Shown here in pieces: positions 22,860-32,429 of a DNA stretch of 64,000 nt. The translations under genes were made by a program, and so were the position numbers. The DNA comes from Asterias amurensis (lineage: Eukaryota > Echinodermata > Asteroidea > Forcipulatida > Asteriidae), in assembly GCF_032118995.1 (NCBI RefSeq), contig NC_092667.1, positions 1,108,931 to 1,172,930 on the forward strand, in the 5' to 3' direction. Each line of letters starts with the position of its first letter. Position 1 is the stretch's first letter. Below the pieces are notes generated by a model. The model saw only the letters and a program-made list of their open reading frames with translations. It ran no database searches and was not told the origin of the DNA.

Positions 22860-24366
22860 ATTAAAACCGTAACCTGCACCATCTTGGATTGAAATTAGAA
22901 GGTCCAGTGGCATGGCATCCTTGTGGAAATCAACACGGTTGTGTGTGTGTAATTCAACACGTTTGTGTGGTTTCAGACGTCGGGTTGCAAGTCTACAAAA
23001 CCCCGACCCAAACTCCCACTTACCAGTCATCTGATTGGAGGAAGTTTGGGCGGCGACCGTGTGTCAACCACTGGTCGATGTTGTTACCAGACTTCCTAGA
23101 AATCTTTCTGACAGTTAACTCAGTGGACAATGTCCCGCAGATGGTTCTCCGGATTGGTTCACTCATTGCCCCTTGCCCGCCCACCCGCCATTCGATCCGC
23201 CCTTTTTGGACGGGTTACAAAAGCATGGTTCTCCACATCGGTTCATTCATTGCCGCGCAGGGTCGAAGAGGCTGCATGGGTGCCAGGACAAAACCGAAAC
23301 AAATTGAATGAAGTAAGTCACCGTGCTGTATAAAGCATGTGAAATCGAGCCCAGCCTCTTCTTACATTCTGGTCAGTGTATGAGTGGTGGAGACAGGCCA
23401 CCTGTTGCTTGGTGAAGGAGGTTGCCATGGGATCACTTTAGGTTGAAAGGTAAATACACAAATGAACAACTTTCTTGTGACAACCAATTACACCCCTAAC
23501 ACTACCATTTATCTTACACTAATCAACAGTTTACAAAAAGAACGAAATGAAGAGACAAAAAAAAAACCTAAAATAATATGGGCCTACAACACTACATCCA
23601 CAACTAAACTTTAACATTGATACCAAGAAACATACATTATATCAATAATTCGCTCCCTTATGGGGAATTACCAAACTATACACCAAAACATCAACAAACA
23701 AGTCGAAATAATTACACTTAAAAGAAGTTTAAAGGGCATGGACAAAATGAAACAAATGGCAAAACACAGATAAAAAAAAAAAAAATGAGACACAAATAAT
23801 TGCCATTGTTTACGTAGTTCTGAGCATGCGCACATTCCCGGGAACGATGGATTTTACCCGATAAGTCTGCTGCCACCAAGCGTCCCATAAGTCTCCCATT
23901 CACCACACGGAGGTAGTTTGAGCAATTCACAACACAAAGGAAAGTATGAGTAATTCACCGAAAGGCAAGTAAGAACACTCACAAGGGGAGACCGGGAGAG
24001 TTGGTGTGTATAATATATACATGTATAAGCTATTCTTCGAGCCAACATATGCAGATTTCTTCGACAAAGCTACTATACAGAAGCTGAGAAAACTACAGGA
24101 CACCATTATACAATTTTAGATTCTATTTTACATATTTTTTTATTCACATTTTATATAGAGAGCACTGGGTGAAAAATAGCTCAAACTGTAATGTGCTATA
24201 TAAGACTTTGATAACATGTTATATTATATTATTAATGTGGGTCAGTGAGAAGATTCCCTGATTTGGGTAAAGCAACATAATTTTTGGATAAACTACAAAA
24301 CACAGTAGAAATAGTAAGTATTTTTAAGTGGCATACAATATACTAAGTGTGCACTCGGACTCAGGG
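22860..24366. other. Non-coding spacer before lectin gene 2
   Basis: The 140-residue plus-strand open frame at 22889-23311 has no domain and no splice support. It overlaps internally repeated GTTCTCCRNATCGGTTCANTCATTGCC phrases (about 23140 and 23227). A satellite trace at 23890-23990 (ACACAAAGGAAAGTATGAGT) is visible. Nothing else can be supported. Confidence 0.4.
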
Positions 24367-24621
24367 CCAATATCTGCAAGAAAATTATGCCAGCAGCTTA
24401 TTATGCACAACTCAAAATTATAATAAGTGTGTTTTTTTCTTAAAACTAGTTATTATAACATAATTAATTGAGTTATCGCTAGTTATTGGAGAACTCCCCG
24501 TGCGCTGTTTCTTTGTGACTCAATGAGCCGTGTTTTATTTATGGATCTTGGCATGGTCCCGTTCTGTGAAAATTACACCTTTTTGGTTATAAAACCTGGC
24601 AGCAACTCAATTTGTCAAGAG
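24367..24621 (+). promoter_or_regulatory. Conserved 5' flank of lectin gene 2
   Basis: Homologous to the flanks of genes 1 and 3: AGCTTATTATGCA, AAAATTATAATAAGTGTG, TGCGCTGTTTCTTTGTGAC, TATGGATCTTGGCA and CCTGGCAGCAACTCAATTTG up to the start codon. Likely promoter and leader. Confidence 0.55.
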
Positions 24622-24919
24622 ATGGTCTGCAAAATGTTGGCGAGCAAACTGCTGGGTGTTGTTGGTATATTTATGATGGCAAACTACGCTGCTGTAAACG
24701 GGCGGTGTTGGAAGTCATGCCCCCCTACTTGGAGCCAGTGGCGAGACAAATGCTACAAGATGCATGATGCCGACGTTCCATGGGAAGAGGGCAAGCAGAT
24801 TTGTGTTGAGTTGGGTGGGGTGATGGTTGTCCCTCAATACGAAGAAGAGATACAACACCTCAAGAACATGTGCAGCTGCGACAAGTTCTGGATTGGTTGC
24901 AACGACATTCAAACTGAAG
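24622..24919 (+). CDS. Lectin gene 2, exon 1
   Basis: Signal peptide plus first half of the domain, ending FWIGCNDIQTE and one base at donor GAAG|GTTTGT (phase 1). Start chosen by alignment with the paralogues; Met5 at 24634 is an alternative. Confidence 0.88.
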
Positions 24920-26275
24920 GTTTGTACTAGAAACTCTATAAATAATGTCCAAGATAAAGTCATGGTTTCGTTTTATTTATGACAAACTGTCAGCAAAAGG
25001 CCCAAAACGCCACCAGGGTGAGGGCTACAATGATAATAAGAACAAATCTAAATTAAGAGGAAATATCTGTTGACGTTCCTCTTAAATTGTGACAGAGTTG
25101 GTGGAAAACAAGAAAAAGTTCCATAGTGCAGCCGTGTAGCAAACCGTATTATGTACAAGAGTTATAAATCTTGTTCAAAACCAGAAATTATGTTAAATGT
25201 GGAAACCCTACATAGGCCATCTAATAGACTCTGCAAGTCTCGTAATTATAAACAAGAAAACAACTCGACTGAAGACTATACATGTTTGCTTGCCTAAATT
25301 GGGGAACTTTTCCTTTGAAGACAAAGTAAAGATGTTGTAAATATCGAAATAAGAACATTACGATTAAATTAAAAACCTTTCCTGATTAAAAGGTTCATCC
25401 ATTACCTATACTCAAGAGATATGTTTTGTCTTGTATAATATTAATACTGTCAAAGTGTGAGAAAATTGTTTCTTGAAGATGTTACACATTTTAAAAGCAC
25501 ATAACGTAGCCACTTAATCAACGCTTAACATTAACGTTTGCTTCGTTTGTTTTCTCGAAATATGATTATCAAATTTGATAAAACGTTCATGGTTGTATGG
25601 TGTGTGTTAATGAAAACTAGAAGGTGGAGACTTAAATGTATCCCTGAACAAAACAATGCGCAATTTCCGACAATTGATGAAATGAAAATAGATTTATTCG
25701 GGTACCTGGGTGTGCTTGAATGGTGAAGGTACTAACGACGCGCAGCAGGATGAGATATGGGCTGAATATGGGCCAAATGATAAGGGCAATGAAGATTGAT
25801 GTAATCAGACTTTTTGTTTCTGATTAACTTTGTTCGGGTACCTGGGTGTGTCTGGATGGTGAAGGTATGACGCGCAGCAGGACGAGATATGGGCTGAATA
25901 AAAACAATGAAGACTGATGTAACGAGACTTTGTGTTTCTGATTGACTTTGTTCAGGTACCTGGGTGTGTCTGGATGAAGGAACTAATGACGTGCAGCAGG
26001 AAGAGATATGGGCTGAATATGGGCAAAATGATAAGGACAATGAAGATTGATGAAATGAGACTTTTTTGTTTCTGATTGACTTTGTTCCAGGTACTTGGGT
26101 GTGTTTGGATGGTGAAGGTACTATTGACGTGCAGGACGCGAGATGGAAGGATAGTGAGCCAAATAATGTCGATGGCAACGAAGATTGCGCTTGCACAGCC
26201 GGTGCTACAGGCTGGAATGATATTAAATGTGAGAATAGACAAACTTTAATCTGTCAGAAGCCCGTAATATACTGA
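24622..26275 (+). CDS. C-type lectin gene 2 (two exons)
   Basis: Encodes a 160-residue secreted C-type lectin from exons 24622-24919 and 26091-26275; the joined frame is exact. The signal peptide (MVCKMLASKLLGVVGIFMMA...) ends near AAVNG. The mature protein opens RCWKSCPPTWSQWRDKCYKM with no linker. The sugar-binding half has the full canonical pair EPN and WND (SEPNNVDGNEDC, then GWNDIKC), so this is the paralogue most likely to bind mannose-type ligands with calcium (family knowledge; ligand inferred). The 1.17-kb intron contains three truncated copies of exon 2 (25702-26050), one with an intact acceptor. Confidence 0.9.
25702..25799 (+). pseudogene. Truncated exon 2 copy, unit 1
   Basis: Starts GTACCTGGGTGTGCTTGAAT and reads in frame to WAEYGPNDKGNED then TGA. 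The acceptor is mutated from CAG to CGG. It lacks the EPN motif and the whole C-terminal half of the domain. Confidence 0.85.
25838..25917 (+). pseudogene. Truncated exon 2 copy, unit 2
   Basis: Same left end as unit 1, with acceptor CGG. A small deletion after GTWVCLDGEG shifts the frame, and it stops at TGA after a deletion relative to units 1 and 3. Confidence 0.85.
25956..26050 (+). pseudogene. Truncated exon 2 copy, unit 3 (acceptor intact)
   Basis: Preceded by TTGACTTTGTTCAG, a good 3' splice site. Joined to exon 1 it stays in frame for 30 codons (GTWVCLDEGTNDVQQEE, then WAEYGQNDKDNED) and stops. Use would give a truncated protein lacking EPN, WND and the last cysteines. It could be a decoy or regulated exon, or simply debris. 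Confidence 0.8.
26091..26275 (+). CDS. Lectin gene 2, exon 2 (functional)
   Basis: Acceptor TTTGTTCCAG|GTACTTGGG. Encodes GTWVCLDGEGTIDVQD, then EPN, then WND and LICQKPVIY followed by TGA. This is the only complete copy of the exon in this gene. Confidence 0.9.
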
Positions 26276-26407
26276 TGCTCCCTGTAAAGGGCTGCTCAAC
26301 ATTCTAGTAGTTTTATAAACATGAAAGAGGCACGTTGCCTTCAAATCAATGTTTTCAGTTTGGAATTAAATTTTGCTCTATATCCTTTTAGAGGATTATT
26401 CATACAC

Positions 26408-26793
26408 TTAAAGGCAGTGGACACTATTGTAATTACTCCAAATAATTATTAGCATAAAACCTTACCTGGTGACGAGTAATGGGGAGAGGTTGATGGTATA
26501 AAACATTGTTAGAAACGGCTCCCTCTGAAGTGCCATAGTTTTTGAGAAAGAAGTAATTTTCAACGAATTTGGTTTCGAGACCTCAGACTTAGAACTTGAG
26601 GTCTCGAAATCAACCATCTAAACGCACACAACTTCATGTGACAAGGGTGTTTTTGTCTTTCATCATTATCTCGCAAGTTCGATGGCCGATTGAGCTCAAA
26701 TTTTCACAGGTTTTTAATTGTATGCATATGTTGAGATACACCAACTGTGAAGGCTAGTCTTTAACAATTACCAATAGTGTCCACTGCCTTTAA
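26408..26793 (+). repeat. TTAA-type MITE ('CACTGGACACTATTGG')
   Basis: Complete copy bounded by TTAAAGGCAGTGGACACTA and GTGTCCACTGCCTTTAA, 133 bases after the lectin 2 stop. Confidence 0.92.
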
Positions 26794-27220
26794 GCATCTT
26801 CAGTGTGTTGTAATTTAACAGTTATTAAAAAAGAAAATGCTGTAGGATACTCATATACTCCACAAAATATTTGTACCTCTTGAGTATACAATTAGTTTTG
26901 CCATCCGACGCATCCTGTCAAATCAGAAAAGATCTAGATGTATTTTTTATTTTTATTTTTGCAAATTTCAGTGTAGCTAGTTTCTACAAATCTTAGATGA
27001 TTGGTAGTCTATGAGGGGCCGATACTGCCAATGCATTTGTAAGAATTAGCGGGTTACAGAGGGCCTGCTGTGGACGAAACTGTTTGTATGTTGAGAAACT
27101 TTATGAAACATTAGTATTTCAAGTTACAAAACCGAAGCTAGCAAAATGTCAATGGAAATCAAACAAAATATACTTCACTTTCACACAGGAAACTCCAGAA
27201 AAGGTCCCCTCGACGTCAAC

Positions 27221-27456
27221 ACTTAAAGACACTGGACACTATTGGTACTTACTTAAAATAATTTTTAGCATAAAACCTTACTTGGAAACGAGTAATGGAG
27301 AGCTGTTGATAGTATAAAACATTGCAAGAAACGGCTCCCTCTGAAGTAACGTTGTTTTCGCGAAAGAAGTAATTTGCCACGAATTTGATTTATAGACCTC
27401 ATAATTAGATTTTGAGGCCTCGTAATCAAGCATATTGTGAAAGCACACAACTTCTA
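27221..27456 (+). repeat. Truncated MITE of the same family
   Basis: Has the left end (AAAGACACTGGACACTATTGG) and core, and breaks off after AAAGCACACAACTTC. The right third is missing. Confidence 0.85.
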
Positions 27457-27606
27457 TTTTCAAAGCGCGCGCTCGTACACACAACCCACGCGCAACAGAC
27501 TCTTCAAAAAGTTTTTGAAAACAGTATTTCAAACCTCGAATTTTCAACTGTCAAAGTGTCTGTGATTGTATTTTGTTGTCGTTTTTTAACAAAAGGGCAT
27601 TTATGA

Positions 27607-27758
27607 ATGGGAATAAATGAGTAGTGACTCGTTCTTAATCGTCCGTTTAAAACCTTGCAGGGTCATTGCCCTTGAGTTAAAGGCCCTCGCCTTCGGCTCG
27701 GGCCTTTATCACACGGCAAGGGACCCTGCCGGTTTTTTAAACGCCCGGTTAGTTGAAC
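27607..27758. repeat. Hairpin MITE, 'AGTAGTGACTCGTTCTTAA' family, copy 1
   Basis: GTTTAAAACCTTGCAGGGTC is mirrored by GACCCTGCCGGTTTTTTAAAC, with an inner GGCCCTCGCC...GGCTCGGGCC. A second copy lies at 50655-50845. Confidence 0.8.
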
Positions 27759-28472
27759 ACAAGCTGTTTGGTTTAGTCTCAACATTTTGACAACTGTACT
27801 CTTGTCGTTGTCACTGTCTCCTATAACAACTACTTTAGAGCACAATACATTGAATAAACCAACCGGCTCTCACAGAGCCATCACCTCAAGTTTTCAAGAA
27901 GAGACAATTACATGGTGTTCCCGTCAGACTAAATTGAGTAGTAATAATTAATTGATGTAATGAATGTGAGTATAGTTTATTACTGGTGATGTTTTACTTT
28001 CTCAGCACTGCAAGCTCAAAATAAATTCCATTACGCACAACAAGCTGTGTTTACTCAACTTTTCAAATGACTTGTGTGAGATTACCCCTAACAACACTGA
28101 TTTGTATACTTTAACTCTATCCTCCCATGACCCCTCAGAATTAACCCTAAACAACCCCGACAACTAAAAATGTTTCCCTAACTAACCGTGACACCTCAAT
28201 AGTCAATATTAAACCTTAACCAACCTGAAAATTCACCCTAACCACGACCCTTCAAAATTAACGCTAACCAACATTGTCCCTCAAAATTAACCCAACTGAC
28301 CTTGTCCCTCAAAATTAACATTTTGGCTCAGTCCACAGCGGCCAGCAACCGACCAGCTCGCTCACACAGTTATGCGCTCTGATTGGACGAACCTGGGGTG
28401 TTTAAAGACCGACTCTGTGACGTCACTCTAGTGATGAAAGTGTAGATTGTTTTTACGAATCTACACTCAACT
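27754..28472 (+). repeat. Duplicated spacer, copy 2
   Basis: Matches 19634-20352 throughout, including the CCCTAA-like array (28083-28318) and the conserved GGATTGGACGAACCTGGGG-like region. It lies between lectin genes 2 and 3, as copy 1 lies between genes 1 and 2. Confidence 0.88.
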
Positions 28473-29233
28473 GTAGATTTGTAACAAATTTACACTTAAC
28501 TGTTAAATTGTTTACGCATATGCTACACTTAAACTGTTGATTTGTGATAAACGTAAGTAAATAGTTTGACTTAAAAAAATACTGTCTTTCCAAACAGAAA
28601 GATAACATGATGTGCAGCAAAACTCAGCTGAAAACATATTATCTTTCAATTTACAAAAACATTTTCCAGTTGAAAAAAAATTACTTCAGTTACACAATTT
28701 ATTAATAATTGAGCAAACTGAAATGGTACTTAAAAATGTCACAAGCACAATAAAGTGTGCCTGTACATTTGACAATTACAAAAATTGTGACCAACCGTAA
28801 TTTAACAAAGTACACGAAATTAGAAAGACTAACAAGTGTTGATTTCATTGAGAAATCCAATTCATTGAAACTGTTACATAATCATCAGAGGAAACCGTTT
28901 AAGTCAGAGAAAAGACTCTAAAGTGTAGATTCATGACTAAAATGTTCTCGCCTCCGATCCGGCTTGTTCATTCTATCCACGAATCTACACTTTCTCGTCT
29001 ATTCTCCTTATCAGTTGACATACCTGTCAAGTTGACTGATTGCTCAAGGCAGAGGTCCTCCCTCTCGGAGTGAAGATCCGACGACGCTCTTGACTGTCCG
29101 GCTTAGTTGATCTGAGTAAATGAAAGAAGGTTAGAACAAAGTTGAGTATACCAACAATAAAGCCATGAACCGATATTTTAGAGCAATTCATTTCAATCCT
29201 AAGACCGCATGTAACCTGTTACATCACACATGT
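28473..29233. other. Non-coding spacer
   Basis: Contains imperfect repeats of GTAGATTTGTAACAAATTTACAC (28480-28550) and a hairpin around AAAGTGTAGATTCATGACT...CACGAATCTACACTTTCTCG (28918-29005) related to 13611-13685. No gene was seen. Confidence 0.5.
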
Positions 29234-29596
29234 TTTAAATGAACACGTTGCCTTGGTTGTGAATTGGTCTTTGAAAAGCGTTTGTTTGTTATAAAATGCA
29301 TATGGTTAGAAAGATGTTTTAAAAGTAGAATACAATGATCCACACAAGTATCACTCCAAATTGCGTGGTTTTCCATTTACCTCGTCGACTAACATGGTCG
29401 GCCATTATGGGAGTCAAACTTTTGACGTGAGTGACCGACGTAAAAGGAAAACCACACAATTTCAAATATTACTGTGTGGATCATTGTATTCTACTTTTAA
29501 AACATGTTTCTAAATATGCATTTTATAACAAACGGTTACAGACGCTTTTCAAAGACCAACTCGTCTGATCCAAGGCAGCGTAGCGTGTTCCTTTAA
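29234..29596. repeat. TTAA-type MITE, 'GGAACACGTTGCCTTGG' family, copy 1
   Basis: Ends read TTTAAATGAACACGTTGCCT and GGCAGCGTAGCGTGTTCCTTTAA. Inner arms CAATGATCCACACA and TGTGTGGATCATTG mirror each other. A second copy is at 37258-37609. Confidence 0.88.
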
Positions 29597-29809
29597 GAAG
29601 ATTCATCACAGAGGCTAGACTTCCTGTAAACATGATTTGTACATGAAAGGAAACATTGATGGAATTTGTATCAACCTTTGATAAGATGAAAGAAGCACAT
29701 CTAAAACCCTATTTGGTTTCTAAAATTCTACTTTTTTTTTAAATCTCTGGAATTTACATGGAAATAATTTCCCACAAAATGTCGTTGATTTGAGGTGAAT
29801 ATGGATAAA

Positions 29810-30500
29810 AGCACAAGGGTAATGTTAGCCTTATATTTTTGTTGCCGGCTGGGGTTTAAACATTCACAAGGGATAAATAAGCCTTGCATTTTTGGTAAAA
29901 GTTGGGCTGAAATTGGATGAAGTCACAAAGGCCGACCCTGCAGTTCTGTGAAGAAAAAAATGAAATAAAATCTTAAGGGTAATAGTTGATTTGTTGTCCA
30001 AACTGGGCTGAAAAAAGGATATTGAAATGCCGTGCATAGATAAAATCAAAAGAGGTAATGGGCTAAAATTTAATAAAAGCACGAGGAGGTAAGCATTGCA
30101 TTTTTGCCCAAAATGGACTGATAAATTTACAAGGGGTGACCTTGTCTTTTTTTTTTAAATTGATAAAATCACATGGGGCATGTTTCTCAAAAAAAGGCTG
30201 ATCACAAGGGATAATATTAAGCCTTGCATTTTCTTTGCGAATTTGTGGAAATTATAAATAAAAATATAAAACAAATTGTTACAGTTTGTAAAAAATAGGT
30301 TGAATTTTTATAAAAATTACGCCTTGCACTTTTGTCAAAAGCTGAAATAAGATAAAATCACAAGGGTTGTATTTTTGCACAAAATGGGCTTAAATGTGAA
30401 AATATCACAAGGGGTAAGCCTTGCATTTTTGTTGAAAATTTGCAGACGGCTTGCAATTTTGTCTAAAATGGGCCGAAATTAGATAAAATCACACTTGAGG
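29810..30500. repeat. Minisatellite, ~50-bp unit, inverted relative to the 6-7 kb array
   Basis: Degenerate units of ATAAAATCACAAGGGGTAAG, CCTTGCATTTTTGTCAAAAA, TGGGCTGAAATTGG. Its reverse complement (CCTTGTGATTTTATCCAATT, then TGCAAGGC) resembles the unit at 5930-7680, so both probably share an ancestor. Confidence 0.8.
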
Positions 30501-30504
30501 TCAT

Positions 30505-30757
30505 ATCATCATTTGCATAAAATAACAAACTTGTGACTTTTTTTTACTCTATTGGTCATCGAAGTTGCAAGAGAATAGTAAAAGAAAGACAAAACTTGTT
30601 GGATTACTTTGTGTGCTTTCAGATGCCTGAAAATATTTGAGTGAAAATTTTCATGTATCTCAAAAACTACTTTACTTCTGGGGGAGCAGTTTCTCACAAT
30701 GTTATAAGAACAGCTCTCCATTGCTCATTAGCAAGTAAGTTTTTATGCTAACAATTA
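30505..30757 (-). repeat. Partial TTAA-type MITE
   Basis: Reverse-orientation piece with CAGATGCCTGAAAATA, GGAGCAGTTTCTCACAATG and AGCAAGTAAGTTTTTATGCT. The outer ends are lost. Confidence 0.7.
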
Positions 30758-31066
30758 GTGTCATGGCCGAGCGGTTAAGCGCACCGGATTCAAGCACTGG
30801 TGTTTGATCAGCAGGGTGTGGGTTCGGATCCCGGTTGTGACACTTGCTACATAAAATTGGGGAGGTAATGCTTTCTGCTCTACAGGCTATGCTTCGAATT
30901 GGAGATACCCAAGCCTACATTCGTATGGACTGTGAAAGGGGTAACCCTGTTTCAGCCCTAGAAGTAGGTGGCAATGGCCTCTGGAAAAAAAAAAATTGTA
31001 GCCCACACCTTGAAGTGGCCTATAGGCCTTGTGTGTCAAGCGACTTGCATAAAAAAGAAAATTAAA
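30758..31066 (+). repeat. Full-length tRNA-Leu-derived SINE
   Basis: The head at 30761-30843 resembles tRNA-Leu: D-arm region GGCCGAGCGGTTAAG, anticodon loop TTCAAGC (CAA), and T-arm GTTCGGATCCC, with matching acceptor ends GTCATGG/TTGTGAC imperfectly paired. A body follows (GGGGAGGTAATGCTTTCTGC... CCTATAGGCCTTGTGTGTCA) that ends A-rich near 31060. The body and A-rich tail argue for a SINE rather than a working tRNA gene. Related tRNA-Leu-like heads occur at 43020-43135, 50110-50150 and 57590-57672. Confidence 0.75.
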
Positions 31067-31067
31067 A

Positions 31068-31167
31068 AAAATTAGGACGAGTTACTCATGTTAACTTAGG
31101 ACCATCCTTAATTTTTTAATATCTCCTAGGACTAGTCCTAAGTTCGAACTCTTTGTGAAATCTGCCC
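31068..31167. repeat. MITE, 'GTTAGGACTAGTCC' family
   Basis: Internally deleted copy containing TATCTCCTAGGACTAGTCCT and ending AACTCTTTGTGAAATC. Confidence 0.8.
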
Positions 31168-31344
31168 ATTGTCTTTAACGGGTGGCTTAATAAATGTAAT
31201 AACATGAACAACCAACTTTGGAACGCAGCGCGAGCGCCCCTTTATCCTATGACGTCAAATGTATAGGTATTAGTTTAAGGTATTAGTAAAAACAAAACCC
31301 ACTAAAAGTCTGCTTTCAAAAAAGAAAAGTTTGCAAATAAATTT

Positions 31345-31624
31345 GCTTGAATCTCTTTTTTTTCCTTCTCATCTAAATTTCGTACTACGCCACAGCTTAT
31401 TAATTATGCAAACTCAAAATCATAATAAGTCAAGGTCTTTCTTCAAAATCTAATATGTTTTATTACTTTGTGTATAATTTGTATTAATTGAATTATCGCT
31501 GTTATTAGATTACTCCTCTCCCCCTTCCCTCCTCTTTGTGTTTATAATTGCAAATTTAAGAATATTGGCACGGTTGCGTTCTTCTTGGTTGTTATATCTG
31601 GCCGCAATTTCAATTTCTCAGGAG
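31345..31624 (+). promoter_or_regulatory. Conserved 5' flank of lectin gene 3
   Basis: Shares TTCGTACTACGCCACAGCTT with the relic at 14560 and AATCATAATAAGTC, TTGGCACGGTTGCGTTCT and CTTGGTTGTTATA with the other lectin flanks. The middle is more diverged than between genes 1 and 2. Confidence 0.5.
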
Positions 31625-32429
31625 ATGGTCAGCAAAATGTTGGTGAGCAAACTGCTAGGTGTTGTTGGTATATTTTTGATGGCAGACTACGCTGCAGTGA
31701 ATGGGCGGTGTTGGAAGAAGGTCCCCAGCACCAGAGGGACACCGACCGGAGGGACGCCCACCGGAGGGACGCCCACCGGAGGGACGCCCACCGGAGGGAC
31801 ACCCACCGGAGGGACACCCACCGGAGGGACACCCACCGGAGGGACACCCACCGGAGGGACACCCACCGGAGGGACACCCACCGGAGGGACACCCACCGGA
31901 GGGACACCCACCGGAGGGACACCCACCGGAGGGACACCTACCGGAGGGACACCTACCGGAGTGACACCTACCGAAGGGACCCCTACCGGAGGGACGCCTG
32001 CCGGAGGGACACCTACCGGAGGGACACCTACCGGAGGGACGCCTTACGGAGGGATGCCTACTGGAGAGACACCTACCGGAGGGACCCCTATCGGAGGGAC
32101 CCCTATCAGAGGGACGCCTACCGGAGGGATGCCTGCCGGAGGGACACCTACCGGAGGGACGCCTACCGGAGGGACGCCTACTGGAGGGACGCCTACCGGA
32201 GGGACACCGACCGGAGGAACACCGCCATGCCCCCCTACTTGGAGCCAGTGGCAAGACAAATGCTACAAGGTGCACTCAGACCTAGTTACATGGGTGGAGG
32301 GCAAGCAGACTTGTGTCAAATTGGGTGGGATGATGGTTGTTCCTCAAGAAGAAGAGTTACAACATATCCTCAATTTGTGCATTAGCTGCTCTAAGTTTTG
32401 GATTGGTTGCAACGACATGGAAACTGAAG
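31625..32429 (+). CDS. Lectin gene 3, exon 1
   Basis: Signal peptide, pentad array and N-terminal half of the domain, ending FWIGCNDMETE and one base at donor GAAG|GTTTGT (phase 1). Confidence 0.88.

Noticed and set aside
22889..23311. 140-residue plus-strand open frame
   Set aside because: No recognisable domain or splice support; covers locally repeated phrases.
31538..31624. Upstream in-frame methionine extending lectin 3
   Set aside because: The extension is not conserved in frame among paralogues; the start at 31625 aligns with genes 1 and 2 and begins the signal peptide.
31585..32385. Long overlapping open frames in other frames of the lectin 3 repeat (RRDTHRRDT-type plus strand; GVPPVGVPP- and GGCPSGGCPS-type minus strand)
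   Set aside because: The 15-bp unit has no stop in several frames, so long frames appear automatically. Only the GGTPT frame joins a signal peptide to a lectin domain.
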